This document shows positions 48,320 through 57,003 of a stretch of DNA of 64,000 nt, in pieces (position 1 is the stretch's first letter; every line of letters begins with the position of its first letter). The notes beneath the pieces are model-generated. The model ran no database searches, was not told where the DNA came from, and saw nothing but the letters and a program-made list of their open reading frames with translations. The position numbers and the translations under genes are program-made. This DNA comes from Bifidobacterium aquikefiri (lineage in GTDB: Bacteria; Actinomycetota; Actinomycetes; Actinomycetales; Bifidobacteriaceae). The stretch spans positions 248,001 through 312,000 of the forward strand of contig NZ_MWXA01000003.1 of the NCBI RefSeq assembly GCF_002259795.1. Direction: 5' to 3'.

Positions 48320-48958
48320 GTGAGCAACATTGGTGAAAACAACATGGAGCATGGGCTGATGGCATCTCAAGATGCCACGTACGAGGCTCAGACGAAAGCG
48401 CAAGCCAATGCTTCACATGCTTCAGATGTTTTCGATGCTTCCCAGAATTCTACGGTCACGAAAACCACAACGGATTGGCGTGATCGCCTACGCAAGGCTC
48501 GCATCAGGGTTACCTCGCAGCGTCTTGCTGTGCTTTCAACTCTTGAAGATCATCCTCATAGTTCCGCTGGTGAAATCATCAGCTCCGTCAACGCTGGGGA
48601 ACGTGAAAATCTCACTGCGCAGGGTACATATGTCATCCTGCAACAGCTGGAGCAATATGGTCTTGTCAGGCGTGTGAGCTTACCGGATTCTGCGAGCATT
48701 CGTTGGGAGACCCGAGTTGCGGACAACCACCATCATGTGCAATGCGTGGTGTGTGGACGCGTCGAGGATGTTGACTGCGTTGTTGGTCATGCTCCTTGCC
48801 TTACGCCTTCCGACACTCACGATATGGAAATATTCGAGGCCCAGATTGTATTCCGCGGACTCTGCAAGGCGTGCAAGGCAAAAATTGAGAGTGGTGCAAT
48901 CCATAAGGAAGACCTACCTCATCAATTGACCGATGAACTGTTCGGAACCGCAGGATGA
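48320..48958 (+). CDS. Fur/PerR-family metalloregulator
   Basis: 212 residues from GTG 48320; in-frame ATGs at 48344 and 48359 (GGAG nine bases before it) are alternative starts. The first 50 residues are low-complexity Ala/Ser/Thr. The winged helix reads RVTSQRLAVLSTLEDHPHSSAGEI. The metal-sensing part has HHHVQCVVCG, with a first CxxC, and LCKAC, with a second CxxC, giving the structural four-cysteine zinc site seen in Fur and PerR. An NADH oxidase follows 120 bases later, so a peroxide-sensing (PerR-like) role is inferred. Confidence 0.88.
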   Translation: MSNIGENNMEHGLMASQDATYEAQTKAQANASHASDVFDASQNSTVTKTTTDWRDRLRKARIRVTSQRLAVLSTLEDHPHSSAGEIISSVNAGERENLTAQGTYVILQQLEQYGLVRRVSLPDSASIRWETRVADNHHHVQCVVCGRVEDVDCVVGHAPCLTPSDTHDMEIFEAQIVFRGLCKACKAKIESGAIHKEDLPHQLTDELFGTAG

Positions 48959-49078
48959 AAGCACGCCATTTGCTCATCTGGATGACAGCACATCGGTACG
49001 AGATAACGAAAAACTTGTCCACACGAAACATCGAACAAGATTGAACCCTTTAAAGGGGTTGGAAAGGTTGGGTTGCAA

Positions 49079-50455
49079 ATGAGTGCAGCTAAGAAAGTCA
49101 TAGTGGTAGGATCATCGCACGGCGGGTATGAGGCAGTGCAACAGCTGCTGATGGATGCTCCTGACACCAACATTCAGTGGTACGAGAAGGGTGACTTCCT
49201 ATCCTTCCTCTCTTGTGGCATGCAGTTGTATTTGGAAGGCGTTGTCAAGGATGTCAATTCAGTCCGCTACGCAACTCCAGAGGGGGAAACCGCAAAGGGC
49301 GCGCACGTCTTTACACAACAGGAAGTGACATCGGTTGATGCTGCGGCGCACACGGTTCATGTCAAGGACCTCAAGTCCGGTGAAGAACGCGATGAATCCT
49401 ATGACAAGCTCATCTTAAGTCCAGGTGCAGTTCCTGCTTCCCTGCCGGTCGAAGGCAAGGATCTGCAGAATATATATGCGATGCGTGGACGCAATTGGGC
49501 GATCAAGCTCAAGGCCGCCACCGTTAATCCAGACATCAAGAACATCGTGGTCATCGGTGCCGGCTACATCGGCGTCGAGGCTGCCGAAGTCTTTGCCAAG
49601 GCAGGCAAGAAAGTTACGCTCATTGATATTCTGCCGCGTATGCTGCAGCTGTATCTCGATTCGGAATTCACCGAGACCCTTGAAGATGTAGTCAGCAAGC
49701 ACGGTATCACGCCTGCCATGGGGCAGACTGTCCAAAGCTTTGAAGGCAAAAACGGCAAGGTTTCACAGGTGAAGACCGACAAGGGCAGCTATGACGCTGA
49801 TCTCGTCATTGAGACCGCCGGAATCACAGCTAACACCGCATGGCTGAAGGAGACGCTCGATGTGGATGACCATGGTCTCATCAAGATTGACGAGCACCAG
49901 GCAACCAGCGCCCCAGATATCTTTGCAGTGGGCGATGCCACGCAGATCAAGTTCGCGCCGACCGGTGGCGAGGCTCGCATTGCGCTGGCAACCAACGCAC
50001 GTCGTCAAGGCCGTATCGCAGCGCGCAACGCCCTTGGCGAGAACGTTGCCATCACGCCGGTTTCCGGTTCTTCTGCATTGTCTGTATACGAATACAAGTT
50101 CGCATCCACGGGCATGAAGGAAGGCACTGCAGCGAAGTATGGTGTCAAGGTCGCATCGGTGTTCGTTGAAGATACATATCGTCCACCGTTTGTTCCTGAT
50201 GATGCTGGGAATGCACCGGTGCGTTTCAAACTTACCTATGATCCTGCCGATGGAAGAGTGTTGGGAGCCCAGATCATGAGCACCCAGGATGCCACCGCAA
50301 ACATCAATGCGATTTCCCTCGCCGTGCAACTGCATGCAACGGTCGAAGATCTTGCATATGCCGACTTCTTCTTCCAGCCAGGATTTGATCGTCCCTGGAA
50401 CATCATCAACATTGCAGCCCAGAAGGCTGTTGCAGCGATGAAGACTGAGAAGTAA
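49079..50455 (+). CDS. nox: NADH oxidase / CoA-disulfide reductase-family flavoprotein
   Basis: 458 residues from the ATG at 49079, with AAAGG upstream. Two Rossmann folds are seen: FAD ([13 protein letters not shown] at the N-terminus) and NADH ([21 protein letters not shown]). The redox cysteine is Cys46 in [10 protein letters not shown], typical of water-forming NADH oxidases, which use a cysteine sulfenic acid. The FAD-binding DIFAVGDA motif is present and the dimerisation domain ends the protein. It removes oxygen and regenerates NAD+, probably under the control of the Fur-family protein upstream. Confidence 0.92.
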   Translation: MSAAKKVIVVGSSHGGYEAVQQLLMDAPDTNIQWYEKGDFLSFLSCGMQLYLEGVVKDVNSVRYATPEGETAKGAHVFTQQEVTSVDAAAHTVHVKDLKSGEERDESYDKLILSPGAVPASLPVEGKDLQNIYAMRGRNWAIKLKAATVNPDIKNIVVIGAGYIGVEAAEVFAKAGKKVTLIDILPRMLQLYLDSEFTETLEDVVSKHGITPAMGQTVQSFEGKNGKVSQVKTDKGSYDADLVIETAGITANTAWLKETLDVDDHGLIKIDEHQATSAPDIFAVGDATQIKFAPTGGEARIALATNARRQGRIAARNALGENVAITPVSGSSALSVYEYKFASTGMKEGTAAKYGVKVASVFVEDTYRPPFVPDDAGNAPVRFKLTYDPADGRVLGAQIMSTQDATANINAISLAVQLHATVEDLAYADFFFQPGFDRPWNIINIAAQKAVAAMKTEK

Positions 50456-50535
50456 CAGCATATTCTGTTTCGGGCGGCAACTGATGAGTTCGCTGCCTGA
50501 AACCGAACAACAGACTTATCTCGAGTGATTGGTTA

Positions 50536-50570
50536 GTGCCCATGCCATATATGGTGTGGGCACATTTCTT
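50536..50570 (+). terminator. terminator hairpin after nox
   Basis: GTGCCCA (50536-50542) and TGGGCAC (50557-50563) close a stem whose inner part CCAT/ATGG also pairs, followed by ATTTCTTTATC. An imperfect hairpin also lies directly after the stop codon. Confidence 0.6.
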
Positions 50571-50626
50571 TATCTCCCAGATATTTGGGCAGCGTGTGGT
50601 TCTGCCATCGCCGTACTCTTCCGGCC

Positions 50627-50739
50627 ATCCCGAGCGGAGAGCAGCGGAGTCTAGGGATTTCACACCATGGGACGTCATCAGAGGAGATCCCTCGACTTCG
50701 CTCGGGATGACGGGGTGTGGTGGGATGACGGGGTGTGGT
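50627..50739. repeat. REP-like palindromic element plus 18-bp tandem duplication
   Basis: ATCCCGAGCG with a downstream AGGGAT (50627-50658) and its inverse ATCCCTCGACTTCGCTCGGGAT (22 bases, 50687-50708) face each other. The 18-base unit that begins GGGATGACGG at 50704 is directly repeated at 50722. Elements of this CCCGAGCG/CGCTCGGG type are scattered in many bifidobacterial genomes. Confidence 0.6.
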
Positions 50740-50770
50740 GTGTTCCGTCCATAAACTATGGTGAATTGTT

Positions 50771-51547
50771 ATGCGCATTATCGTAGCTGACTGTTCCGCT
50801 CGCTATACCGGACGTTTGAATGCTTCCCTTGACCGTGCCAAGCGGGTTTTGCTCATCAAGGCAGATTCCAGCTGCCTTATATTTTCAGAGCTTGGTTCAT
50901 ACAAGCCCTTGAATTGGATGACGGCTCCGTGCACGCTGCATGAGTCGGTGCCTCAATGCTCCGGGAACGAGAGGGCAGTCAATACAGGCATTGTCGAGGC
51001 CGCTGAAGTCGATGCGGCCGATGTTACTGACGACGATGCATTGGATAATGATTGCATTCCGGAAAAGGTCATCACGGTCTGCGCTGATAAGTCTGACGAT
51101 GTGCTCGCGATTGATCTATGGCACATCTACAGCGATCAGATGCACGAGCTCGGCATTGACCCAGGTCTGGTCAAGGACGGCGTCGAGGACCATCTCCAGC
51201 ATTATCTGGCTGAGCAGATTGACCGAATCGGCAAGGGAGCTCGTCTGGTGAGGCGTGAATATCCCACTGCAATCGGCCCGGTTGACATTATGGCAATCGA
51301 TGCCGAGGGCAACCATGTGGCCATAGAAATCAAAAGGCACGGCGGCATTGATGGTGTCGAGCAGTTGACGCGATACTGCACGCTGTTGAACCGAGATCCA
51401 CTGCTGACACCAGTGCGTGGAATCTTCGCTGCACAGACCATTACGCCGCAAGCGAAGGTTCTGGCAGAAGATCGAGGCTTTCATTGCCTGATCCTTGATT
51501 ACGAGTCGATGAAACATGCGGAGAGTGACACGCTTACGCTGTTCTGA
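50771..51547 (+). CDS. nucS: NucS/EndoMS mismatch-specific endonuclease
   Basis: 258 residues. The enzyme cuts both strands at mismatches and replaces MutS/MutL in actinobacteria and archaea. The PD-(D/E)xK nuclease triad is Asp172 (GPVDIMAI), Glu186 and Lys188 (AIEIKR). The last residues LTLF fit the beta-clamp-binding tail of NucS. The linker at residues 70-105 is longer and more acidic than usual. TATGGT lies eight bases before the ATG and no Shine-Dalgarno is seen, so the mRNA is probably leaderless. Confidence 0.93.
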   Translation: MRIIVADCSARYTGRLNASLDRAKRVLLIKADSSCLIFSELGSYKPLNWMTAPCTLHESVPQCSGNERAVNTGIVEAAEVDAADVTDDDALDNDCIPEKVITVCADKSDDVLAIDLWHIYSDQMHELGIDPGLVKDGVEDHLQHYLAEQIDRIGKGARLVRREYPTAIGPVDIMAIDAEGNHVAIEIKRHGGIDGVEQLTRYCTLLNRDPLLTPVRGIFAAQTITPQAKVLAEDRGFHCLILDYESMKHAESDTLTLF

Positions 51548-51889
51548 ACAGCTTCAGAGAGCCAATTCCTATGAAAATCATGGAAATCCAGAAAATATGA
51601 AAATGGGCTGAAATCCCTATATCTAGTGACTGACCATACGACACGCCACTATAGATAGTGCTTTGCTTTCTAATCACATGCGTGTAGTCTTCAATATCAC
51701 CGAGTAAATTACACGGATGAAATTTTTGATCGAGACGCTTCATTGCAAAGGCACTAATGCAAAGGCACTAATGCAAAGGCACTAATGCAAAGGCACTGAG
51801 TTTTTGCGGAAGTTCCTGAGGAGTCAAGCTTTTCGTTCATAAACGATGAATCTGTATGTTGAATTTGTATGTTGAACCAAGGGGAGAAC
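51548..51889. other. intergenic region with four 14-bp tandem repeats
   Basis: 342 bases between nucS and the redoxin gene, with no gene seen. A 14-base palindrome (CACTATAGATAGTG, 51657-51670) and a four-copy tandem array (51742-51797) are the visible structures. Confidence 0.6.
51742..51797. repeat. 14-bp tandem repeat, four copies
   Basis: The unit AATGCAAAGGCACT is repeated three times exactly, preceded by a first copy with T instead of A at position 2 (51742-51755). The copies abut without spacers, so this is not a CRISPR. It could be a protein-binding array or a slippage-prone sequence upstream of the redoxin gene. Confidence 0.85.
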
Positions 51890-52126
51890 ATGTCAATCAC
51901 GGTCTATGCAAAACCTCATTGCCCACAATGCAACGCCACCAAGCGTCAGCTGGACAAAATGGGAGCGGATTATTCCGTGGTTGATCTCACCCAAAGTCCT
52001 GATGACCTTGCTCATTTCGTATCTGAAGGTTTCCAGCAGGCACCAATCGTCGTCGCGGGTGAAGATACGTGGAGCGGATATCGCCCAGACTTGCTCAGCA
52101 AGGTTTCACAGCTTATCAATGCCTGA
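51890..52126 (+). CDS. nrdH: NrdH-type glutaredoxin-like protein
   Basis: 78 residues from the ATG at 51890 behind GGGGAGAA. The redox motif is CPQC in YAKPHCPQCNATKRQL, and the C-terminal half has the SGYRPD loop typical of NrdH redoxins, which feed electrons from thioredoxin reductase to class Ib ribonucleotide reductase. nrdI, nrdE and nrdF are not next to it. Confidence 0.9.
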   Translation: MSITVYAKPHCPQCNATKRQLDKMGADYSVVDLTQSPDDLAHFVSEGFQQAPIVVAGEDTWSGYRPDLLSKVSQLINA

Positions 52127-52218
52127 ACAACCAGACGTTCTTTATGGATGATCCCGCACGGAACTTTCCTTGCGGGATCATCCATGTCTCACGAGCCACA
52201 GCTTGAAGGTCATGAACC

Positions 52219-53236
52219 TCAGTACGCTGCGAGAATATCCACCACGAAGATAAGCGTCGAATTTGCTGGGATGCTGCTTTGAGCCGTCGAACCATAGCCT
52301 TCATCAGGAGGAAACGATAAGCAGGACCTGCGATCCGACTGTCTGACCAGCAAGGCCCTTCTTCCAACCGGTGATGACCCGGCTAAGACTGAAATCGCTT
52401 GCCGATCCGCGATCCCAAGAAGAGTCGAACTGCTTGGCGTTACTCGCCAACCAACCGGTGTAGTTTGCACTGACCGTATTGGTGTCCTTGACGGTTTCTC
52501 CCTTGCCCTTGATCAGTGTCTGCACCACAAGCGTCTTTCCAGGCTTGTAGCCGTTCAGATCGATAGAGGGCTTGCCATTGGAAGCGAGCGTGACCTTGGG
52601 GAGATTTGAAGGGATATCCTTGACCTTGTCGCCTTCGGCGCGTGTCAGTGCCTTGGAACGTGAAACGAAGGTGAGTGCCATGATGTATGAGCCCGACGAT
52701 GAAGTCGTTTGTGAAGTATCAGTCGATGCAATCGCAATCGTCGTATTGATCTTTTGCCCTGCAAACAGCTTGTACCTGGCCGCTCCCAGCGATGTCGAAT
52801 TCACGACGACATCGCATTGTGGGGTGTTCGCATCCCATGTGGACTGAACCTCCTTGCCGGTCTCGGCACTGAGGGCGATGCCTTGATAGCAGACGCGATC
52901 GCCTTCCTTTATGGTGGCACCATCGCCTTCCTGAAGGATTGCCGCAGCACCATCGGTGGCCTTGAACGGTGTCTTAAAAGAAATCGTAGGCTTCTTGCCG
53001 AGTGTGCCCTTTGCCGTCACCCCCGTCAACGTTGCTGTTGAGTCGCTGCCGGTTGCTGAACTGGAGGTCGTTGGAGATGCGCTGGTACTAGACGAACCTG
53101 AACTTGATGCGGAGCTGGAGCTGCCGCAGGCAGCAAGTGAAACAGCGAGAGTGAGCGAGCAAACCGCTGCAAACAGTTTGATCAAAGGAGTAATCTTGAT
53201 ATGTTGATGCATATAGGCCACTCTAATGCTCGACAT
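52219..53236 (-). pseudogene. FKBP-type peptidyl-prolyl isomerase lipoprotein, frameshifted
   Basis: The gene starts at the ATG at 53236 (GAGG seven bases upstream) with a lipoprotein signal ending SLAAC. A Ser-rich linker and an N-terminal FKBP-like half lead to a C-terminal FKBP domain (GKTLVVQTLIKGKGETV, VITGWKKGLAGQTVGSQVLL). The open frame then stops at 52304. The missing end of the domain, PPDEGYGSTAQSSIPANSTL and FVVDILAAY, is encoded directly after it in another frame, ending at 52219. Removing one T from the TTT (minus strand; plus-strand AAA at 52312-52314) restores VPPDEGYG. The cause may be a real mutation, a sequencing error or recoding. Confidence 0.85.
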
Positions 53237-53355
53237 TGATTTTCCTCGTGATGCTTTGTTATTTCTGGTTAGTATTGATTGCGACAGTTATCGTTGATCG
53301 GTGCCATCCGGCGCTGATTTATGCCCTCACCCTAAGCATTGATAGGGGGAGACTG

Positions 53356-53361
53356 TAGAAT
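53356..53361 (+). promoter_or_regulatory. -10 box of the membrane-protein operon
   Basis: TAGAAT at 53356-53361, nine bases before the ATG at 53371, with no Shine-Dalgarno sequence between. The mRNA probably starts at the start codon. Confidence 0.45.
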
Positions 53362-53370
53362 AGCGGTGTT

Positions 53371-54756
53371 ATGAGTGTAGATGAACAGACAAAGCGCCGA
53401 GACCCGGCAGATGAGAAACCATCACGCCACAGCACAATTATGCGTGGTGTAGTGACACCTGCCCTTGGAATAATTGCTATCGCATTCATTGTCCTGGGGG
53501 TCTTGAATGCCACGATATGGCAGCCGACACGTCGGATAATCGCAACGGCAACAACGAATTCGCAGTATGTAGTTACTGATCCAGGCGTTCTGCAGGTCGT
53601 CGATTCGAAGGTAAGGATCAGGGTTGCTGCCACCAATAACGATGCTCGGGTATGCCTCGCTCTCGGATCCCCGCAAGATGTGACTGGGTGGCTTGGAGAT
53701 GCCGGTTACACGCGACTCACCGGACTTTCCAGTTGGACTGAGCTCAGCCATCGTCGCAGTGCATCGAACGGCAAGACAATGGACAATGCTGTCGGTTTCA
53801 GTGATTCCGATCTGTGGTCTCAAGTCGTGTGTGGCGAGGGTAAGGCGGCACTGACAACTTCCCAAGGAACATCGGGCAAGGTGTTGCTTATCGATGCAGA
53901 TGCTGGAAGCTCGCAGGGCACGGACTCATCATCTGACGATGCAACCACGGATTTGAAGGAATCTCAGGCGACCATATCAATGGATTGGACCCGTGAGAAT
54001 CTTCCAAATTATGCCATGCCATTCTATTTTGTAGGCGGGCTGCTTATCGTTGCCGCTATTCTTGCTGCTAGCGTCTTCGCTATCGATCCAATGAGACGCC
54101 GCAAGAAGCTGGATGAATCCAAACTCAAGAAAATCGAAGAAACGGAAATGAGCGTCATGGAGGCCTTTGCCGGTGCCATGCGTCCGCTTGCAGGTGAGAT
54201 TCGTTCCTCGTTCAAGAGGAATCCTGACAGCCGCCGTCGCCATGCCCATGGTGGTGCATCGCGGCGTTCCCGCAGAAGTAACCGCACCGTGAGCGCTGCT
54301 CAGCAGAGCGAAGAACCTCAGGTTCCTTCAACGCCTCGCGTTATCGACGTGGGCTCCAAGAATCTGGTTGCCGTGCAGCAGGGGAGCGCCGATGCCATGC
54401 ATACTTCAGCAGAAGGGCATACGCATGCAAATCATGTTACGAAAGTTTCTTCGACATTGAGTAACACGCATTCTGCTTCAGACAGTGCAGAGGAAACTGC
54501 GGTGATCAGTCCGGAGGAATTGCAATCCTATTTTGCGCGCTTTACTGCTGAAACGACTGGCTCAATCAAGAAGCTGGATGATGACAACGGCAGTTCGAAA
54601 CAAACCGTTGATCCGGCCAAGGATGATCAAGAGGCGGCCGATGCATCTGATGTATCCGACATATCAGACACAACAGTTGAGGCACCGCAGCATCCATATG
54701 AGGACATCGAAGATCCAGCCAAGGAACAATCGACAACAGAGAACGGGGGTGAGTGA
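53371..54756 (+). CDS. two-pass membrane protein with long acidic tail
   Basis: 461 residues. A membrane segment at about 28-48 and another at about 215-235 enclose an extracytoplasmic domain of about 165 residues. The cytoplasmic tail is first basic (RRRKK, SRRRHAHGG) and then very rich in Ser, Thr, Asp and Glu (residues 280-461), probably disordered. I do not recognise the family. It is followed seven bases later by a lipoprotein gene, so both probably work at the envelope. Confidence 0.75.
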   Translation: MSVDEQTKRRDPADEKPSRHSTIMRGVVTPALGIIAIAFIVLGVLNATIWQPTRRIIATATTNSQYVVTDPGVLQVVDSKVRIRVAATNNDARVCLALGSPQDVTGWLGDAGYTRLTGLSSWTELSHRRSASNGKTMDNAVGFSDSDLWSQVVCGEGKAALTTSQGTSGKVLLIDADAGSSQGTDSSSDDATTDLKESQATISMDWTRENLPNYAMPFYFVGGLLIVAAILAASVFAIDPMRRRKKLDESKLKKIEETEMSVMEAFAGAMRPLAGEIRSSFKRNPDSRRRHAHGGASRRSRRSNRTVSAAQQSEEPQVPSTPRVIDVGSKNLVAVQQGSADAMHTSAEGHTHANHVTKVSSTLSNTHSASDSAEETAVISPEELQSYFARFTAETTGSIKKLDDDNGSSKQTVDPAKDDQEAADASDVSDISDTTVEAPQHPYEDIEDPAKEQSTTENGGE

Positions 54757-54763
54757 GATTCGC

Positions 54764-55768
54764 ATGAGAAAACATATTGGGAAAATGGCTGCTTGCATTC
54801 TGGCTATTGGCCTGTGCACATCGATGGCCGCATGTGAAGGCCAGGTACCGCAGGTGAGTGCACCCACATCATCCGCTTCTGCTTCACCGGATCTGACTCA
54901 GGCACAGGAGAAGCGCATCAGGTTAAGAATTCTTGATGCACTGGAGAAGGCCAACAAGGCCAAGGATCCCAAGGGCATAGACGAGTATGTTGGTGGACCT
55001 CAGCTTCAGATTCGTACCAGCGAGCTCAACATAGCCAAGGCTTCTGGAGATTTGGATAACAAGACCACAATTCCGAGGCAAATCACGCAGACGGTGATTC
55101 CTACCGATTCAGGTTGGCCGCGTTCAATATTTACCATTACGACCACGACTGCAGATCAACAATCCAAGCGTCTGTTGGTGATGACTCAGGACGTCGCGGG
55201 CACCAATTACAAGCTGTGGGGTGTGGCAAGGCTTTTCCAAGGAGCACAGCTGCCAAAGTTTGCAGTGCCGACAATCGGTTCAGAGATGGGTGATTCAAGC
55301 GATACTGGTCTGGTCTTCACACCTGAGAGTGCAGTCAGCCATTATGCTGATATTCTCCAGAACGGCACTTCGAGTAAATATTCCTCGGATTTCACCTCAG
55401 ATTATTTCCAGCAGGATCTCAGCAAGCTGGAACAAACGGTGCAGCAGGGGATGGAAGCCAATAATGGCACGCAGAAACAGACTTTCACTGCCGTTCCCGG
55501 AGCAATCAAGATCATGAGATCGTCCGATGGAGGTGATTTGGTTGTCGCTCAGATCGATTCAGTGTGGACGCGCACAGCCGGTGAAGGACGTGAATCGTTG
55601 CCGGCTTCGGATGATGAAAAGGCGCTCTTTGGCAATACCAAGGCAACAAGCACCATCAAGGTCACCTATGTGAATGTTGTCGCCATGTATGTGCCGCCTG
55701 CAGGATCGGGTGCGAAGGTGAGTGCGGTTGGAGCTGAACGTCAGGCGATCAAGGTCGAGGCGCTATAG
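54764..55768 (+). CDS. lipoprotein of unknown function
   Basis: 334 residues from the ATG at 54764. The signal peptide ends in the lipobox SMAAC (Cys24). A Ser/Ala-rich linker leads into a polar domain with conserved-looking GLVFTPESAVSHYADIL. It follows the two-pass membrane protein by seven bases and is probably translated from the same mRNA. No known function. Confidence 0.75.
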   Translation: MRKHIGKMAACILAIGLCTSMAACEGQVPQVSAPTSSASASPDLTQAQEKRIRLRILDALEKANKAKDPKGIDEYVGGPQLQIRTSELNIAKASGDLDNKTTIPRQITQTVIPTDSGWPRSIFTITTTTADQQSKRLLVMTQDVAGTNYKLWGVARLFQGAQLPKFAVPTIGSEMGDSSDTGLVFTPESAVSHYADILQNGTSSKYSSDFTSDYFQQDLSKLEQTVQQGMEANNGTQKQTFTAVPGAIKIMRSSDGGDLVVAQIDSVWTRTAGEGRESLPASDDEKALFGNTKATSTIKVTYVNVVAMYVPPAGSGAKVSAVGAERQAIKVEAL

Positions 55769-55900
55769 CTTTTCTTCGCATCTCTGCTGGGTTGCCTCAT
55801 GCTGATCCTGTGCAGGAGGCATCAATGATGCAGGGGATTGCCGGGAGTACAAGGATTTTTCAACGTTATATTCACAATGAGATGTGAAAGGGATGTCGAT

Positions 55901-56869
55901 ATGGTCGATAGCAACAAACAGTTTCAACCAGGAGTGTCTCTGGCAGGGGCAGTCGATTTGGAGGCTTTGTCCCATCAGGTGAAGGCACAGCCGGGAGAGC
56001 AGGGTGGAGCGCCTTCCGCGGGTGGATATGTCATAGATGTCACTACGTCGAGCTTCCAGGCAGTGATGCAGACATCGGGCACCTTCCCGATTCTTCTTCT
56101 GCTCTGGGTGCCTACGGATGATCGGCTGTTTCCACTGGTCAAGACGCTTTCGGATGCCGTGAATGCTCAACAGGGCAAGGTCCAGCTCGCACGAGTTGAC
56201 ATTGACACGGAGACACAGATTGCTCAGGCTTTCCGTGTTCAGAGTGCACCTGCTCTCTACGCTCTGGTGGGAGGACGACCGATGCCCATTCTGCAAGGCA
56301 TGCCATCGGATGAAGAGCTTACACAGGTTACTGATGAATTGATTCCTCAGGTAATCCAGCTGGCACAGAAGTCAGGGATCACTGGCACCGCACCCTATCA
56401 GGGTGACGACACTGCAGATGCTGATGGCGCAGCCGAGAATGCCGACTCGAAAGACCAGGTTCCTCCTGAGCATCAGCAGGCCTATGCACTTGCACAACAA
56501 GGGGACTATTCAGGTGCTGCAGAGGAATACAAGAAAGTCCTTCAAGCTGATCCATCCGATAAGATTGCACAGCGTGAACGCTCAAAGGCTCTTCTGCTTG
56601 CCCGTTCCGGTAATGCAGATGTCAATGAGGCTCGCAAAGCCGCCGCTGATAGTCCTGACGATGTGACTGCCCAGCTCGCCGTTGCCGATATCGACATGAT
56701 CGGTGGCCAGACTCAGGATGCCTTTGAACGTCTTCTGGATTTCTTGCAGGCTCACCGTGCAGATTCACAAGCGGTTCGGGAGCGTCTGCTCGAATTCTTC
56801 GCCATTCCCGAGCCAACCGATCCACGATTGGCGCACGCACGCCGCCGTTTGGCCACCTTGATCTATTAG
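55901..56869 (+). CDS. thioredoxin-fold/TPR protein (CnoX/YbbN-like)
   Basis: 322 residues from the ATG at 55901 with AAAGGG eight bases upstream. Residues of about 40-150 form a thioredoxin fold, but the CxxC site is absent: the place reads WVPTDDRLF, and no cysteine is present in the protein. The C-terminal half (about 185-322) has TPR-like helices (HQQAYALAQQGDYSGAAEEY, then RRLATLIY at the end). YbbN/CnoX co-chaperones have this layout and hold proteins for GroEL or DnaK. The lack of cysteines suggests a holdase or scaffold role, not redox. Confidence 0.85.
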   Translation: MVDSNKQFQPGVSLAGAVDLEALSHQVKAQPGEQGGAPSAGGYVIDVTTSSFQAVMQTSGTFPILLLLWVPTDDRLFPLVKTLSDAVNAQQGKVQLARVDIDTETQIAQAFRVQSAPALYALVGGRPMPILQGMPSDEELTQVTDELIPQVIQLAQKSGITGTAPYQGDDTADADGAAENADSKDQVPPEHQQAYALAQQGDYSGAAEEYKKVLQADPSDKIAQRERSKALLLARSGNADVNEARKAAADSPDDVTAQLAVADIDMIGGQTQDAFERLLDFLQAHRADSQAVRERLLEFFAIPEPTDPRLAHARRRLATLIY

Positions 56870-56875
56870 TATTGC

Positions 56876-56978
56876 GTTCATTGTGAACTTGACCAAGTAC
56901 CAAAGCTCGAAACGGGCGATTTGGCGTTGGAGATATGCGGAGAATACGCGCTGATACTTGGATGAGTTCACAATGAAC
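56876..56978. repeat. 24-bp imperfect inverted repeat between convergent genes
   Basis: The left arm 56876-56899 and the right arm 56955-56978 pair at 21 of 24 positions (GTTCATTGTGAACT and AGTTCACAATGAAC are exact complements), with 55 bases between. It lies just after the thioredoxin/TPR stop codon and before the end of the CYTH gene, so it may act as a bidirectional terminator, or be a small mobile repeat. Confidence 0.65.
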
Positions 56979-57003
56979 ATGCGGAATCGCCTACAGCACG
57001 AAT

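Larger units (their letters stand above)
50456..50770. other. intergenic region with terminator hairpin and repeat element
   Basis: 315 bases between nox and nucS without a gene. They contain a terminator-like hairpin (50536-50570), a 22-base inverted pair forming a REP-like element (50627-50708) and an 18-base perfect tandem duplication (50704-50739). Confidence 0.6.

Noticed and set aside
51742-51797. possible CRISPR array
   Set aside because: The 14-base units abut without spacers and no cas genes are present.
52304-52470. programmed frameshift in the FKBP gene
   Set aside because: The site is only a TTT with no clear slippery heptamer or downstream structure; a mutation or sequencing error is simpler, so it is listed as a frameshift and not as recoding.
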